Assembly (NCBI GenBank): GCA_015484715.1
Contig: WFUY01000018.1
Coordinates: 1 to 16,277, forward strand
Length of the DNA: 16,277 bases
Direction of reading: 5' to 3'
From: Thermoflexales bacterium
Lineage (GTDB): Bacteria; Chloroflexota; Anaerolineae; S140-20
Translations under genes and position numbers: made by a program
Shown: positions 7,741-15,235 of the stretch, piece by piece
Numbering within the stretch: position 1 is the first letter of the stretch
Layout: every line of letters begins with the position of its first letter
Notes under the pieces: generated by a model
The model's input: only the letters and a program-made list of their open reading frames with translations
The model's database searches: none
What the model was told of the DNA's origin: nothing

Positions 7741-7763
7741 TCTCCCGCCCGGGGCGTGGGAGA
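7741..7763. other. Hairpin between dhaL and glpK
   Basis: TCTCCC (7741-7746) pairs with GGGAGA (7758-7763), and CGCC/GGCG can extend the stem inside. It is a GC-rich stem-loop without a U-tract, in a 110-nt gap with no evident promoter. Confidence 0.35.
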
Positions 7764-7821
7764 GATCGCGCGTCGGATCCATTGAACCTACCTTAGGAGT
7801 TCCTAGAAAGGAGTGAGTTCC

Positions 7822-9333
7822 ATGGCCAAGTATGCAGCAGCAGTAGATCAGGGCACGACCAGCACCCGGTGCATGATCTTCAACCGCAGCGGCGAGGTCA
7901 TTAGCATCGCCCAGAAGGAGCACGAGCAGATCTACCCCAAGCCGGGCTGGGTCGAGCACGACCCGATGGAGATCTGGGAGCGAACCCAGGAGGTGGTCAA
8001 AGAAGCCGTGGCCAAGGCCGGCGCCGAACCTGGCGACATCGCCGCCGTCGGCGTCACCAATCAGCGGGAGACCACCATCGTCTGGGACCGCAAGACGGGC
8101 AAGCCCTACTACAACGCCATCGTCTGGCAGGACACCCGCACCAAGGAGATCTGCGACGAGCTGGCGATGGACGGCGGGCAGGATCGTTTCCGCCCCAAGG
8201 TCGGCCTTCCGTTGGCCACCTACTTCTCCGGCCCCAAGATCAAGTGGATCCTGGACAACGTGGAAGGGGTCCGCGAGGCCGCCGAGCGCGGCGACGCCAT
8301 CTTCGGCAACATTGACACCTGGGAGATCTGGTGGCTGACTGGCGGTCCCGACGGCGGCGCCCACGTCACCGACGTCTCCAACGCCAGCCGCACTATGTTG
8401 ATGAACCTGGAGACCCTGGACTGGGACGACGAGATCCTGGGAATCCTGGGCATCCCGCGCCAGATGCTCCCCCGCATCGTCCCCTCCAGCGACCCCAACG
8501 TCTGGGGCACGACCCCCAAGGACGGCCCCTTCGGCGACGCCATCCCCGTCTGCGGCGACCTGGGCGATCAGCAGGCAGCGCTGGTGGGTCAGACCTGCTA
8601 TAGCGTGGGTGAGGCCAAGAACACCTACGGCACCGGCTGCTTCATGCTCCTGAACACCGGCACCACGCCCGTGCCCTCCAAGAGCGGCCTGCTGACCACG
8701 CTGGCCTACAAGATCGGCGACGAGCCGGCCGTCTACGCCCTGGAGGGCTCCATCGCCATCACCGGTGCCCTGGTCCAGTGGCTGCGGGATAACCTGGGCC
8801 TCATTAGCAAGTCGGCTGAGGTTGAAGACCTGGCCAAGACGGTGGAGGACAACGGCGGCATCTACTTCGTCCCCGCCTTCTCCGGCCTCTTCGCCCCCTA
8901 CTGGCGCTCCGACGCCCGAGGCGTCATCGTCGGCCTGACCCGCTACATCAACCGGGGCCACATCGCCCGCGCCGCTCTGGAGGCCACCGCTTACCAGACC
9001 CGCGAGGTGCTGGATGCGATGAAGAAGGACTCCGGCGTGGAGTTGAAGGCCCTCAAGGTGGACGGCGGCATGGTCTACAACGAGCTGCTCATGCAGTTCC
9101 AGGCCGACATCCTGGGTGTGCCCGTCGTCCGGCCCAAGGTCGCCGAGACCACCTCGCTGGGTGCCGCCTACGCCGCCGGCCTCGCCGTGGGCTTCTGGGA
9201 CAACCTGGAGGACCTGCGGGCCAACTGGCAGGTGGACAAGACCTGGGAGCCCAAGATGGACGAGGCAACCCGCGAGCAGCTCTACAAGGGCTGGCTCAAG
9301 GCCGTCGAACGGACCTTCAACTGGGTCGAGTAA
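7822..9333 (+). CDS. glpK: Glycerol kinase
   Basis: 504 residues, the usual length for this FGGY-family kinase, which converts glycerol and ATP to sn-glycerol 3-phosphate. Seen: phosphate-binding DQGTTSTR (9-16), glycerol-binding QRE (81-83), [13 protein letters not shown] with catalytic D249, [12 protein letters not shown], and the late VDGG. The loop before D249 reads [10 protein letters not shown] where Firmicute enzymes have the HFYG histidine phosphorylated by HPr, so that PTS control site appears absent. AAAGGAG (7807-7813) lies 8 nt before ATG 7822. It links the facilitator upstream to the G3P dehydrogenase genes downstream. Confidence 0.96.
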   Translation: MAKYAAAVDQGTTSTRCMIFNRSGEVISIAQKEHEQIYPKPGWVEHDPMEIWERTQEVVKEAVAKAGAEPGDIAAVGVTNQRETTIVWDRKTGKPYYNAIVWQDTRTKEICDELAMDGGQDRFRPKVGLPLATYFSGPKIKWILDNVEGVREAAERGDAIFGNIDTWEIWWLTGGPDGGAHVTDVSNASRTMLMNLETLDWDDEILGILGIPRQMLPRIVPSSDPNVWGTTPKDGPFGDAIPVCGDLGDQQAALVGQTCYSVGEAKNTYGTGCFMLLNTGTTPVPSKSGLLTTLAYKIGDEPAVYALEGSIAITGALVQWLRDNLGLISKSAEVEDLAKTVEDNGGIYFVPAFSGLFAPYWRSDARGVIVGLTRYINRGHIARAALEATAYQTREVLDAMKKDSGVELKALKVDGGMVYNELLMQFQADILGVPVVRPKVAETTSLGAAYAAGLAVGFWDNLEDLRANWQVDKTWEPKMDEATREQLYKGWLKAVERTFNWVE

Positions 9334-9352
9334 TCCCCTCTCGAAGGAGACA

Positions 9353-9510
9353 TTGGTGCGACCACCGTCTGGGAAAGCGACCCCACATCCCTTCCCTCCC
9401 AGCGCTGTATGGCGCACCAAGTCCGCTGCAGGGTGCGGGCGGGTGTCCAGCCCGCCCGTACCCCCGTGGGGGTGCCCGGTCCATGAGCGCCCTTGGAGCA
9501 GCCGGGCACC
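9353..9510. other. Chain of hairpins between glpK and glpA
   Basis: The 201-nt gap is almost all structure. TTGGTGCG (9353-9360) pairs with CGCACCAA (9413-9420), enclosing CTGGGA/TCCCAG. GTGCGGGCGGG (9433-9443) pairs with CCCGCCCGTAC (9451-9461). ACCCCC pairs with GGGGGT (9460-9473). GGTGCCCGG (9471-9479) pairs with CCGGGCACC (9502-9510). CGCACC (9413-9418) could instead pair with GGTGCG at 9432-9437, so alternative folds exist. No U-tract or promoter is visible. Confidence 0.5.
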
Positions 9511-9534
9511 AGAGAGACAGCACCAGAGGGCACG

Positions 9535-10704
9535 ATGGCAACATTCCACGTCTTGATCATCGGTGGAGGCGCAACCGGAGCCGCCTTGGCCCACGATCTG
9601 GCGTTGCGGGGGCTCCAGGTCACGCTGGTCGAGCGCGGGGAGGTGACCTCGGGAACGACCGGGCGTCACCACGGCCTGCTCCACAGCGGAGCCCGCTACG
9701 CTGTGAAAGACCAGGAGTCGGCCCGGGAATGCATCGAAGAGAACATGATCCTGCGGCGCATCGCGCCAGAGTCCCTCGAACTGAATGACGGCCTCTTCGT
9801 CGCCATCACCGAAGAGGATGTCGCCTACCGAGACCTCTTCCTGGAGGGATGCGCCCAGTGTGGCATCCCCACCCGCGAGCTAACGCGCGAAGAAGCCCTC
9901 CGCCTAGAGCCCAACCTGAGCCCCGACCTGAAGCTGGCCGTCCAGGTCCCCGACGGCACGATGGACGCTATGCGCATCCCCCTCCGCTTCCTGGCCACCG
10001 CCAAACACAACGGCGCGGTCATCAAACCCTTCACGGAGGTGGTAGCGATCTTGAAGCAGGGGAACACCGTGACCGGAGTCCGAGTGCGCGATCACCGGAC
10101 CGAGAAGGAGTACGAGATCGGCGCCGACATCGTCGTCAACGCCGCCGGCCCCTGGTCGGAGAAGGTGGCCGCGATGGCCGGTGTCCACGTCCCCATCCAG
10201 CCCTCTCCGGGCGTCCTGCTGGCCCTTCGAGGACGGTTGTGCAACATGGTGATCAACCGGCTCCACCGCTCCGGCGACGGGGACATTATCGTCCCTCAGC
10301 GGGGGCTCTCCGTCGTGGGCACCAGCTCCTGGGTGGTGGAGGACCCCGACAATCTACCCGTGCCTGAGGACCACGTTCAGTTGATGTACGAGAAGGGGGC
10401 CGAGATGGTCCCGATGGTCAAGCAGGCGCCCTTCCGGGCTGCCTGGTCGGCGGCCCGCCCCCTGGTCGGCGAGCGAGGGGCCACCACCGGGCGCGAACTG
10501 AGCCGCACCTTCAAGTGTTTTGACCACGCCGACGAAGGCGTGGAAGGGTTCGTCACCATCACCGGTGGCAAGGCTACGACAGCCCGAGGGATGGCCGAGA
10601 CAACGGCCAACGTGGTCTGTCAGAAGCTGGGCGTGGACGCCCCTTGCCGCACCCGCGAGGTCGTCCTCCTGCCCCACACCGCCTACTACGTCCAACCCGA
10701 CTGA
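9535..10704 (+). CDS. glpA: Glycerol-3-phosphate dehydrogenase flavoprotein, anaerobic GlpA type, short form
   Basis: 389 residues from ATG 9535 (AGAGGG just upstream). The FAD-binding fold opens with VLIIGGGATGAALAHDLALRG (6-26), with the acidic E33 at the end of the second strand. TTGRHHGLLHSGARY (41-55), ESARECIEEN and GFVTITGGKATTARGMAE closely resemble E. coli GlpA. The protein oxidises G3P to dihydroxyacetone phosphate. It stops near the end of the catalytic part and lacks the C-terminal BFD-like [2Fe-2S] domain of E. coli GlpA (542 residues). No glpB or glpC follows. Instead an SdhB-like gene starts 15 nt after the stop, which suggests that its electrons leave through a succinate-dehydrogenase-type module. 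Confidence 0.92.
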   Translation: MATFHVLIIGGGATGAALAHDLALRGLQVTLVERGEVTSGTTGRHHGLLHSGARYAVKDQESARECIEENMILRRIAPESLELNDGLFVAITEEDVAYRDLFLEGCAQCGIPTRELTREEALRLEPNLSPDLKLAVQVPDGTMDAMRIPLRFLATAKHNGAVIKPFTEVVAILKQGNTVTGVRVRDHRTEKEYEIGADIVVNAAGPWSEKVAAMAGVHVPIQPSPGVLLALRGRLCNMVINRLHRSGDGDIIVPQRGLSVVGTSSWVVEDPDNLPVPEDHVQLMYEKGAEMVPMVKQAPFRAAWSAARPLVGERGATTGRELSRTFKCFDHADEGVEGFVTITGGKATTARGMAETTANVVCQKLGVDAPCRTREVVLLPHTAYYVQPD

Positions 10705-10719
10705 CCTTCGAGGAACGCG

Positions 10720-11439
10720 ATGGCCGAACAAACCGTGCAGTTCAAGGTCTTTCGCTACAAACAGGGAGAGCGCCCCTCCTACCAGACCTACACCGTCCGG
10801 GTGGACCCTCGGACCACCGTTCTTCGTGCTCTAGAGCAGATCCGGCAGGAACAGGATGGGACCTTGGCCTTCCGCCACTCCTGTTTTCACGCTTCCTGTG
10901 GCACCTGCGGGATGAAGGTCAACGGTCAGGAGGTCCTGGCCTGTGTGACCAACGTCCTGGAGTTGGGCACACCTGTGGTGGTCGTGGAGCCCCTGGACAA
11001 CGCCCCCCTCATCACCGACCTGGTGGTGGATATGGGCGACTTCTACGCCCGCTACCAGCCGGCCGGGATGCCTATGATCCGGGAGAGCGAATTCCTGCCC
11101 GACTCCCAGGTCCCCGAGGGGGTTGAACACCATATGCGGCTGGAGAACTGCATTGAATGTGGCCTCTGCCTCTCCGCCTGCCCGGTGGCGGGCAGTGATC
11201 CCCTATACCTGGGACCGGCTGCCCTGGCCGCCGCCTGGCGGATGGTGGAGGAGCCCCGCGGACGGGATCCCGCTACGGTCCTGGCATGGGTGGACCACGA
11301 ACACGGCTGCTGGCGCTGTCACGCCGCCTTTGAATGCAGCGAGGTCTGTCCCTCCAACGTGGACCCGGCAGGGGCGATCATGGCCCTACGGCGGGAACTG
11401 ACCCGTCGCAAGATCGGTCAGCTTTTCGGCAGAAGGTAG
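10720..11439 (+). CDS. SdhB/FrdB-type iron-sulfur subunit, probable partner of GlpA
   Basis: 239 residues, normal for a succinate dehydrogenase or fumarate reductase iron-sulfur protein. The N-terminal plant-type ferredoxin domain has C55, C60, C63 and C75 for a [2Fe-2S] cluster. The C-terminal domain has C144, C147, C150 and C210 for [4Fe-4S], and C154, C200 and C206 for [3Fe-4S], matching E. coli SdhB spacing (CHAAFECSEVCP). All three clusters are therefore predicted. It starts 15 nt after glpA and ends 13 nt before the membrane subunit. There is no sdhA in the window. By family it carries electrons from a flavoprotein to a membrane quinone site; that the flavoprotein here is GlpA is inferred from position. 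Confidence 0.93.
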   Translation: MAEQTVQFKVFRYKQGERPSYQTYTVRVDPRTTVLRALEQIRQEQDGTLAFRHSCFHASCGTCGMKVNGQEVLACVTNVLELGTPVVVVEPLDNAPLITDLVVDMGDFYARYQPAGMPMIRESEFLPDSQVPEGVEHHMRLENCIECGLCLSACPVAGSDPLYLGPAALAAAWRMVEEPRGRDPATVLAWVDHEHGCWRCHAAFECSEVCPSNVDPAGAIMALRRELTRRKIGQLFGRR

Positions 11440-11452
11440 GAGGGGAACCCGG

Positions 11453-11863
11453 ATGGTCCAAGAGCGCCAAACCTACGGCCTGATCCGTCGAAAGGGTGCC
11501 TGGAGCTGGCTCGATGTACGGGGCCGCCGACTGGGGGCCTGGGCCTTCGCCCTCAACCGGCTCACCGGCCTAGGCCTCGTCCTCTACCTGGTCATCCACC
11601 TGCTGGTGCTCAGCCTGCTGACCCAGGGGGAGAGCCGTTGGAACGATTTCATCGCTCTGGCGAAGAGCCCTGCTTTCCTCTTCCTGGACGTGGTGCTCTT
11701 CTTCGGCCTCCTCTTCCACGGCCTCAACGGCATCCGCGTGGCTTTGGTAGGGATGGGACTGGGTGTGGAGCGCCACAAGACCCTCTTCTGGGTCCTGATG
11801 ACCATCGGTGCAGTGCTGTTGCTCCTTAGCGCTTGGAAGGTGTTCAGCAGCCCAGCTACCTGA
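11453..11863 (+). CDS. SdhC-like membrane anchor (probable cytochrome b subunit)
   Basis: 136 residues with three predicted membrane helices (about 32-56, 74-100, 110-130). H49 in the first helix (LYLVIHLL) and H89 in the second (LLFHGLNGIRV) are placed like haem b ligands, and HGLNGIR resembles the HxxxGxRH motif of SdhC. AGGAGGGG (11438-11445) precedes ATG 11453 and overlaps the previous stop, so translation is probably coupled to the iron-sulfur gene. It should anchor the complex and contribute to the quinone site. An inverted-repeat element separates it from the next anchor gene. Confidence 0.82.
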   Translation: MVQERQTYGLIRRKGAWSWLDVRGRRLGAWAFALNRLTGLGLVLYLVIHLLVLSLLTQGESRWNDFIALAKSPAFLFLDVVLFFGLLFHGLNGIRVALVGMGLGVERHKTLFWVLMTIGAVLLLLSAWKVFSSPAT

Positions 11864-11873
11864 CTGTTGTTGC

Positions 11874-11944
11874 CCTCCCGCAGATCGCGCGGTGCCTGAC
11901 AACAGCAATGGCTTATCGAAGGCTGCCGAGGACCCTGCGGGAGG
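11874..11944. repeat. Inverted-repeat element, copy 2 (between the two anchor genes)
   Basis: CCTCCCGCAG (11874-11883) and CTGCGGGAGG (11935-11944) are the same terminal repeats as in the element at 860-956. The core is shorter. When copy 1 is read on the other strand, the cores share a similar stretch (CAGC..ATGGGCTATTGGAAGC versus CAGCAATGGCTTATCGAAGGC), suggesting diverged copies in opposite orientation. It lies in a 132-nt gap inside what should be one operon. Confidence 0.55.
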
Positions 11945-11995
11945 ATCTCGGGGAGTTCAGCGTCTGAGATCGGTCTGACAGGAGGGAAAGTTCCG

Positions 11996-12358
11996 ATGGA
12001 ACGCGGTCAACAGGGAACCCGAGGAGGGTGGCTCTGGCTGCTCCAGGCCCTTTCAGGGCTACTCCTCGTCCTGCTCCTGGCCCTCCACATCGTGGCCAAC
12101 CACTTCATCGTCGAAGGGGGATTGCGCACCTACCAGGACGTGGTCGCCTACCTTTCCAACCCACTGGTCTTCGTGCTGGAGGTGCTCTTCCTGCTCACCG
12201 TCACCCTCCACGCCGGGTTGGGGGTACGGTCGGTCCTTCTCGACCTGGGGCTGAGCCCCACCGCCGAGCGCCGGGTCAACCTGGTCCTGACGCTGCTGGG
12301 CATTGTGGCGGTGGCCTACGGTGTGTGGCTGAGCCTCATGATCCAGGGAAGGGCCTAA
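11996..12358 (+). CDS. SdhD-like membrane anchor (probable cytochrome b subunit)
   Basis: 120 residues with three predicted membrane helices (about 12-34, 55-82, 95-116). H31 and H36 lie at the end of helix 1 (LALHIVANHF) and H72 in helix 2. TLHAGLGVRSVLLDLG (70-85) is the typical SdhD/FrdD pattern H-x3-G-x-R-x4-D. GGAGGG precedes ATG 11996. With the previous gene it would form a two-protein, haem-containing quinone-binding anchor. No SdhA gene is nearby, so it most likely belongs to the GlpA/iron-sulfur complex. Confidence 0.8.
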   Translation: MERGQQGTRGGWLWLLQALSGLLLVLLLALHIVANHFIVEGGLRTYQDVVAYLSNPLVFVLEVLFLLTVTLHAGLGVRSVLLDLGLSPTAERRVNLVLTLLGIVAVAYGVWLSLMIQGRA

Positions 12359-12400
12359 GCAGAGATAGAGGCGGTCAGGCCAGGGCCAGGTGGGCGCGAC

Positions 12401-12529
12401 GGGATGGCTGAAACGGCTCAGGACGGGAGGAGGCGGTCCGCCGGGGTCGTCGAGCGGGAGGAGGAAACAAAAGACACCCAATCCAGCCCATCCCCTCCGA
12501 CAGGGGGATGGCTGAGCCGGCGGACCGCC
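12401..12529. other. Structured region with competing base pairings upstream of the Tm-1-like gene
   Basis: GGCGGTCCGCCGG (12432-12444) and CCGGCGGACCGCC (12517-12529) form a perfect 13-bp inverted repeat. It encloses CCATCCCC/GGGGATGG (12488-12495/12504-12511). CGGCTCAG (12414-12421) can pair with CTGAGCCG (12512-12519), which conflicts with the 13-bp stem. GGGATGGCTGA occurs twice (12401-12411, 12505-12515), so CCATCCC has two possible partners. This geometry resembles a conditional leader or attenuator, but I recognise no known riboswitch family. It fills the gap after the SdhD-like gene. Confidence 0.45.
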
Positions 12530-12584
12530 CTCACCTTTTGCCTCCACCCTGGAGTTGATGGTCCGTTCCACCTGATCGGTGATT

Positions 12585-12602
12585 CCGGCACCCGCGTGCC
12601 GG
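12585..12602. other. Hairpin just before the ribosome site of the Tm-1-like gene
   Basis: CCGGCAC (12585-12591) and GTGCCGG (12596-12602) form a perfect 7-bp stem with a 4-nt loop, ending about 10 nt before the purine-rich ribosome site (near 12606-12614). It could modulate translation of the gene starting at 12622. Confidence 0.4.
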
Positions 12603-12621
12603 GAGCGGGGGAGGGATTGCG

Positions 12622-13833
12622 ATGTCCAAGACCATCGCCCTGCTGGGCACACTGGACACCAAAGGGGAAGAGTTCCGCTTCGTCAAGGAACTGATCGAAG
12701 CCCGAGGCCACCGGGCGCTGGTCATTGACACCAGCGTAATCGGTGAACCGGCTTTTGAAGCCGACGTAAGCCGCGAAGAGGTCGCCCAGGCCGGAGGGAG
12801 CAGCATTGAAGCCCTCCAGGAAAAAGAGGACCGGGGCGAGGCGATGCGAGTGATGAGCGCCGGGGCCGCTGCCGTCGTCCGGCGCTTGTACGATGAGGGA
12901 CGCTTCGATGGCATCATGAGCATGGGCGGCAGCGGCGGCACCGCCGTGGCGACGGCGGCGATGCGCACCCTGCCCGTCGGCGTCCCCAAGCTGATGGTCT
13001 CCACGGTGGCGGCCGGCGATGTCAGCGCCTACGTCGGGACCCGAGACATCACGATGATGCCCTCGGTGGTGGACGTGGCCGGCTTCAACCGGATCAGCCG
13101 CCAGATCTACGCCAACGCCGCCGGGGCCATTTGCGGGATGGTGGAGACGGAACCGCCGCCGGCCGAGGAGAAACCCCTCATCGCCGCAACGATGTTCGGC
13201 AACACGACCCCCTGCGTCAACAAGGCGAGGGAGATCATGGAGGCCCACGGCTACGAAGTCCTCGTCTTCCACGCTACCGGCACCGGGGGGCGCACGATGG
13301 AAAGCCTCATTGAGGATGGCTACATCGCCGGCGTCCTGGACATCACCACCACCGAGTGGGCCGACGAGGTCTGCGGGGGTGTTCTCAGCGCCGGTCCCAC
13401 CCGCCTGGAGGCGGCTGCCAAGACCGGCACCCCCCAGGTCGTCGTTCCCGGTTGCATTGATATGGCCAACTTCTGGGCCCGCGCCACGGTGCCCGAGCGG
13501 TATCAGGACCGCAACCTCTACGAATGGAACCCTAACGTCACGCTGCTGCGCACCAACGTCGAAGAGAACCGACGGATGGGCGAGATCTTCGCCGAGAAGC
13601 TGAACCAGGCAACGGGCCCGGTCGCCGTCTTCATTCCCTTGCGGGGCGTCTCTATGCTCGACAGCGAAGGGGAGCCTTTCTGGGATCCGGAGGCGGACCG
13701 GGCCTTCCGTGATGCCTTGAAAGCCAACCTGCGTTCCGACATCCCGGTTTACGAACTGGACCACAACATCAACGATCCCGAATTCGCCGAAGCCGTGGCC
13801 AACAAGCTGCTGGAGTTCCTGGGCTCGGCCTGA
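12622..13833 (+). CDS. Tm-1-like ATP-binding domain protein (UPF0261 family)
   Basis: 403 residues covering the whole UPF0261 family. Typical segments: [10 protein letters not shown] (9-18), [10 protein letters not shown] (101-110), [15 protein letters not shown] (125-139), [13 protein letters not shown], and [11 protein letters not shown]. The plant Tm-1 protein, which blocks tomato mosaic virus replication, carries this domain at its N-terminus and a TIM-barrel domain at its C-terminus; here the two are adjacent genes. The bacterial function is not established. GGGGGAGGGA lies upstream of ATG 12622. The protein looks cytoplasmic, with no signal peptide or membrane helix. Confidence 0.9.
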   Translation: MSKTIALLGTLDTKGEEFRFVKELIEARGHRALVIDTSVIGEPAFEADVSREEVAQAGGSSIEALQEKEDRGEAMRVMSAGAAAVVRRLYDEGRFDGIMSMGGSGGTAVATAAMRTLPVGVPKLMVSTVAAGDVSAYVGTRDITMMPSVVDVAGFNRISRQIYANAAGAICGMVETEPPPAEEKPLIAATMFGNTTPCVNKAREIMEAHGYEVLVFHATGTGGRTMESLIEDGYIAGVLDITTTEWADEVCGGVLSAGPTRLEAAAKTGTPQVVVPGCIDMANFWARATVPERYQDRNLYEWNPNVTLLRTNVEENRRMGEIFAEKLNQATGPVAVFIPLRGVSMLDSEGEPFWDPEADRAFRDALKANLRSDIPVYELDHNINDPEFAEAVANKLLEFLGSA

Positions 13834-13879
13834 ACCTGAGGATGACCGAGGCCCTTGTGTCCGAGAGAGGAGGCACACA

Positions 13880-14710
13880 ATGGCTTTCATCACCCGCGAG
13901 GAAGCGCTGGCCCGTCTACGCAAGACGGTGGCCGAGGGCAAACCCATCATCGGCTGCGGTGCCGGCACCGGCATCTCCGCCAAGTTCGCCGAACGTGGAG
14001 GCGCCGATCTCATCATCATCTACAACTCCGGGCGCTACCGTATGGCGGGGCGGGGTTCCCTGGCCGGCCTGTTGCCCTACGGAGACGCCAACGCTATCGT
14101 CGTCGAGATGGCCGCCGAGGTGCTCCCCGTCGTCCAGGACACCCCCGTCCTGGCTGGTGTCTGTGGCACCGATCCCTTCCGGCTGATGCCCGTCTTCCTC
14201 AAGCAACTGAAGGAGATGGGCTTCACCGGTGTACAGAACTTCCCCACCGTCGGCCTCATTGACGGCGTCTTCCGCCAGAACCTGGAAGAGACCGGGATGG
14301 GCTACGACCTGGAAGTGGAGATGATCCGCCTGGCCCACGAGATGGATATGCTCACCTGCCCCTACGTCTTCGACGAGGAGCAGGCCGTCAAGATGGCCGA
14401 GGCCGGCGCCGATGTCCTGGTCCCCCACATGGGACTGACGACCAAGGGAGCCATCGGAGCCAAGACGGCCTTGACGCTGGAGGAAGCGGCCAAGCGGGTG
14501 CAGGCGATGCACGATGCCGCCAAAGCGGTCAACCCCGACATCCTCGTGCTCTGCCACGGCGGCCCCATCGCCATGCCGGAAGATGCCCAGTACATCTACG
14601 ATCACACTGAAGGGGTCGTCGGCTTCTTCGGCGCGTCCAGCATCGAGCGGCTCCCCACCGAGGTCGCCATCCGCCAGCAGGTGGAGACCTTCAAGGCCGC
14701 ACGCATCTAG
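13880..14710 (+). CDS. TIM-barrel protein of the 'phosphoenolpyruvate hydrolase-like' family
   Basis: 276 residues with the family pattern [23 protein letters not shown] starting at residue 23, then [20 protein letters not shown] and GVCGTDPF (93-100). These belong to a TIM-barrel family named PEP hydrolase or TIM-barrel signal-transduction protein in domain collections; the name is not proof of an activity. It is the usual partner of the preceding UPF0261 gene and corresponds to the C-terminal half of plant Tm-1. GAGAGAGGAGG precedes ATG 13880, 46 nt after the previous stop, so the two are probably cotranscribed and may form a complex. Confidence 0.88.
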   Translation: MAFITREEALARLRKTVAEGKPIIGCGAGTGISAKFAERGGADLIIIYNSGRYRMAGRGSLAGLLPYGDANAIVVEMAAEVLPVVQDTPVLAGVCGTDPFRLMPVFLKQLKEMGFTGVQNFPTVGLIDGVFRQNLEETGMGYDLEVEMIRLAHEMDMLTCPYVFDEEQAVKMAEAGADVLVPHMGLTTKGAIGAKTALTLEEAAKRVQAMHDAAKAVNPDILVLCHGGPIAMPEDAQYIYDHTEGVVGFFGASSIERLPTEVAIRQQVETFKAARI

Positions 14711-14750
14711 CCCATTAGGCCCGGTGTTATCCTGCCCAAGGGAGGAGAGA

Positions 14751-15095
14751 TTGTCCAAGCGAGCCCAACAACGGCGGAAGAAGCGGCTGAAACGGATCCA
14801 GGAGCAAGCCAGCCTATCCCCAGAGGCCGTTAACGATGAAGGCCAGCCCCCTTCGAAGAAGGCTCCAAGGCGCAAGCTGACCGAAGACGCCTGGATGAGC
14901 TGGCGCACGGGGCTCCTCCTCAATGGCCTGGTCAGCCTGGCCCTGGCCCTCTTCGTCGGCTGGCAGGTCTTCCCCGTCGGTGGGCTCAAGGAGGCCGTGC
15001 GATGGGGATTGATCGCCGGCCTCAGCATCTGGGTGGTCTTCTTCCTGACCCTCCGCTTCACGCTGTGGATTCGGAGAAGTGAGCTAAACCGATGA
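14751..15095 (+). CDS. Small two-helix membrane protein of unknown function
   Basis: 114 residues from TTG 14751, chosen because GGAGGAGAG ends right before it and no ATG fits. I do not recognise the family. The first 17 residues are strongly basic (KRAQQRRKKRLKR), followed by a polar linker to about 45. Two hydrophobic helices follow (about 53-73 and 83-105), then a short basic tail. This predicts both ends on the cytoplasmic side. Its stop overlaps the next start (ATGA at 15092-15095), a sign of translational coupling. Confidence 0.65.
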   Translation: MSKRAQQRRKKRLKRIQEQASLSPEAVNDEGQPPSKKAPRRKLTEDAWMSWRTGLLLNGLVSLALALFVGWQVFPVGGLKEAVRWGLIAGLSIWVVFFLTLRFTLWIRRSELNR

Positions 15096-15235
15096 ATGGT
15101 CCTCCTCAGCGCAGTGGCTACCAACCCCTAACTTGGGAACAGTTGGAGGGAACCATCGCCTTCTTCCAGGAGCGGTTGGTTGGCCAGCCGGAGGTGTGGG
15201 AAGGTTCAAGTTCGGCTGGTGACCGATGCCGATGA
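15092..15235 (+). CDS. Short 47-residue ORF overlapping both neighbours
   Basis: ATG 15092 overlaps the previous stop as ATGA, and its TGA (15233-15235) overlaps ATG 15232 of the next gene in the same way. The product begins MNGPPQRSGYQPLTWEQ and includes an amphipathic stretch around LEGTIAFFQERLVG. I do not recognise it. After codon 36 (TGG at 15197-15199) the +1 frame also reads protein-like (KVQVRLVTDADDGG, stop at 15255-15257). One extra G in the GGG run could therefore have changed the C-terminus. It may be a genuine small gene or a frameshifted one. Confidence 0.45.
   Translation: MNGPPQRSGYQPLTWEQLEGTIAFFQERLVGQPEVWEGSSSAGDRCR

Noticed and set aside
7663..9684. Very long open frame on the minus strand opposite glpK
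   Set aside because: It mirrors glpK and the start of glpA in a GC-rich sequence. Its translation is low-complexity (G, D, L, V, H rich) with no recognisable domain, while the + strand holds clear glycerol kinase motifs.
10720..12358. Ordinary succinate dehydrogenase operon
   Set aside because: The iron-sulfur and anchor genes fit SDH, but no SdhA flavoprotein gene lies before or after them. The adjacent flavoprotein is clearly GlpA by its motifs.
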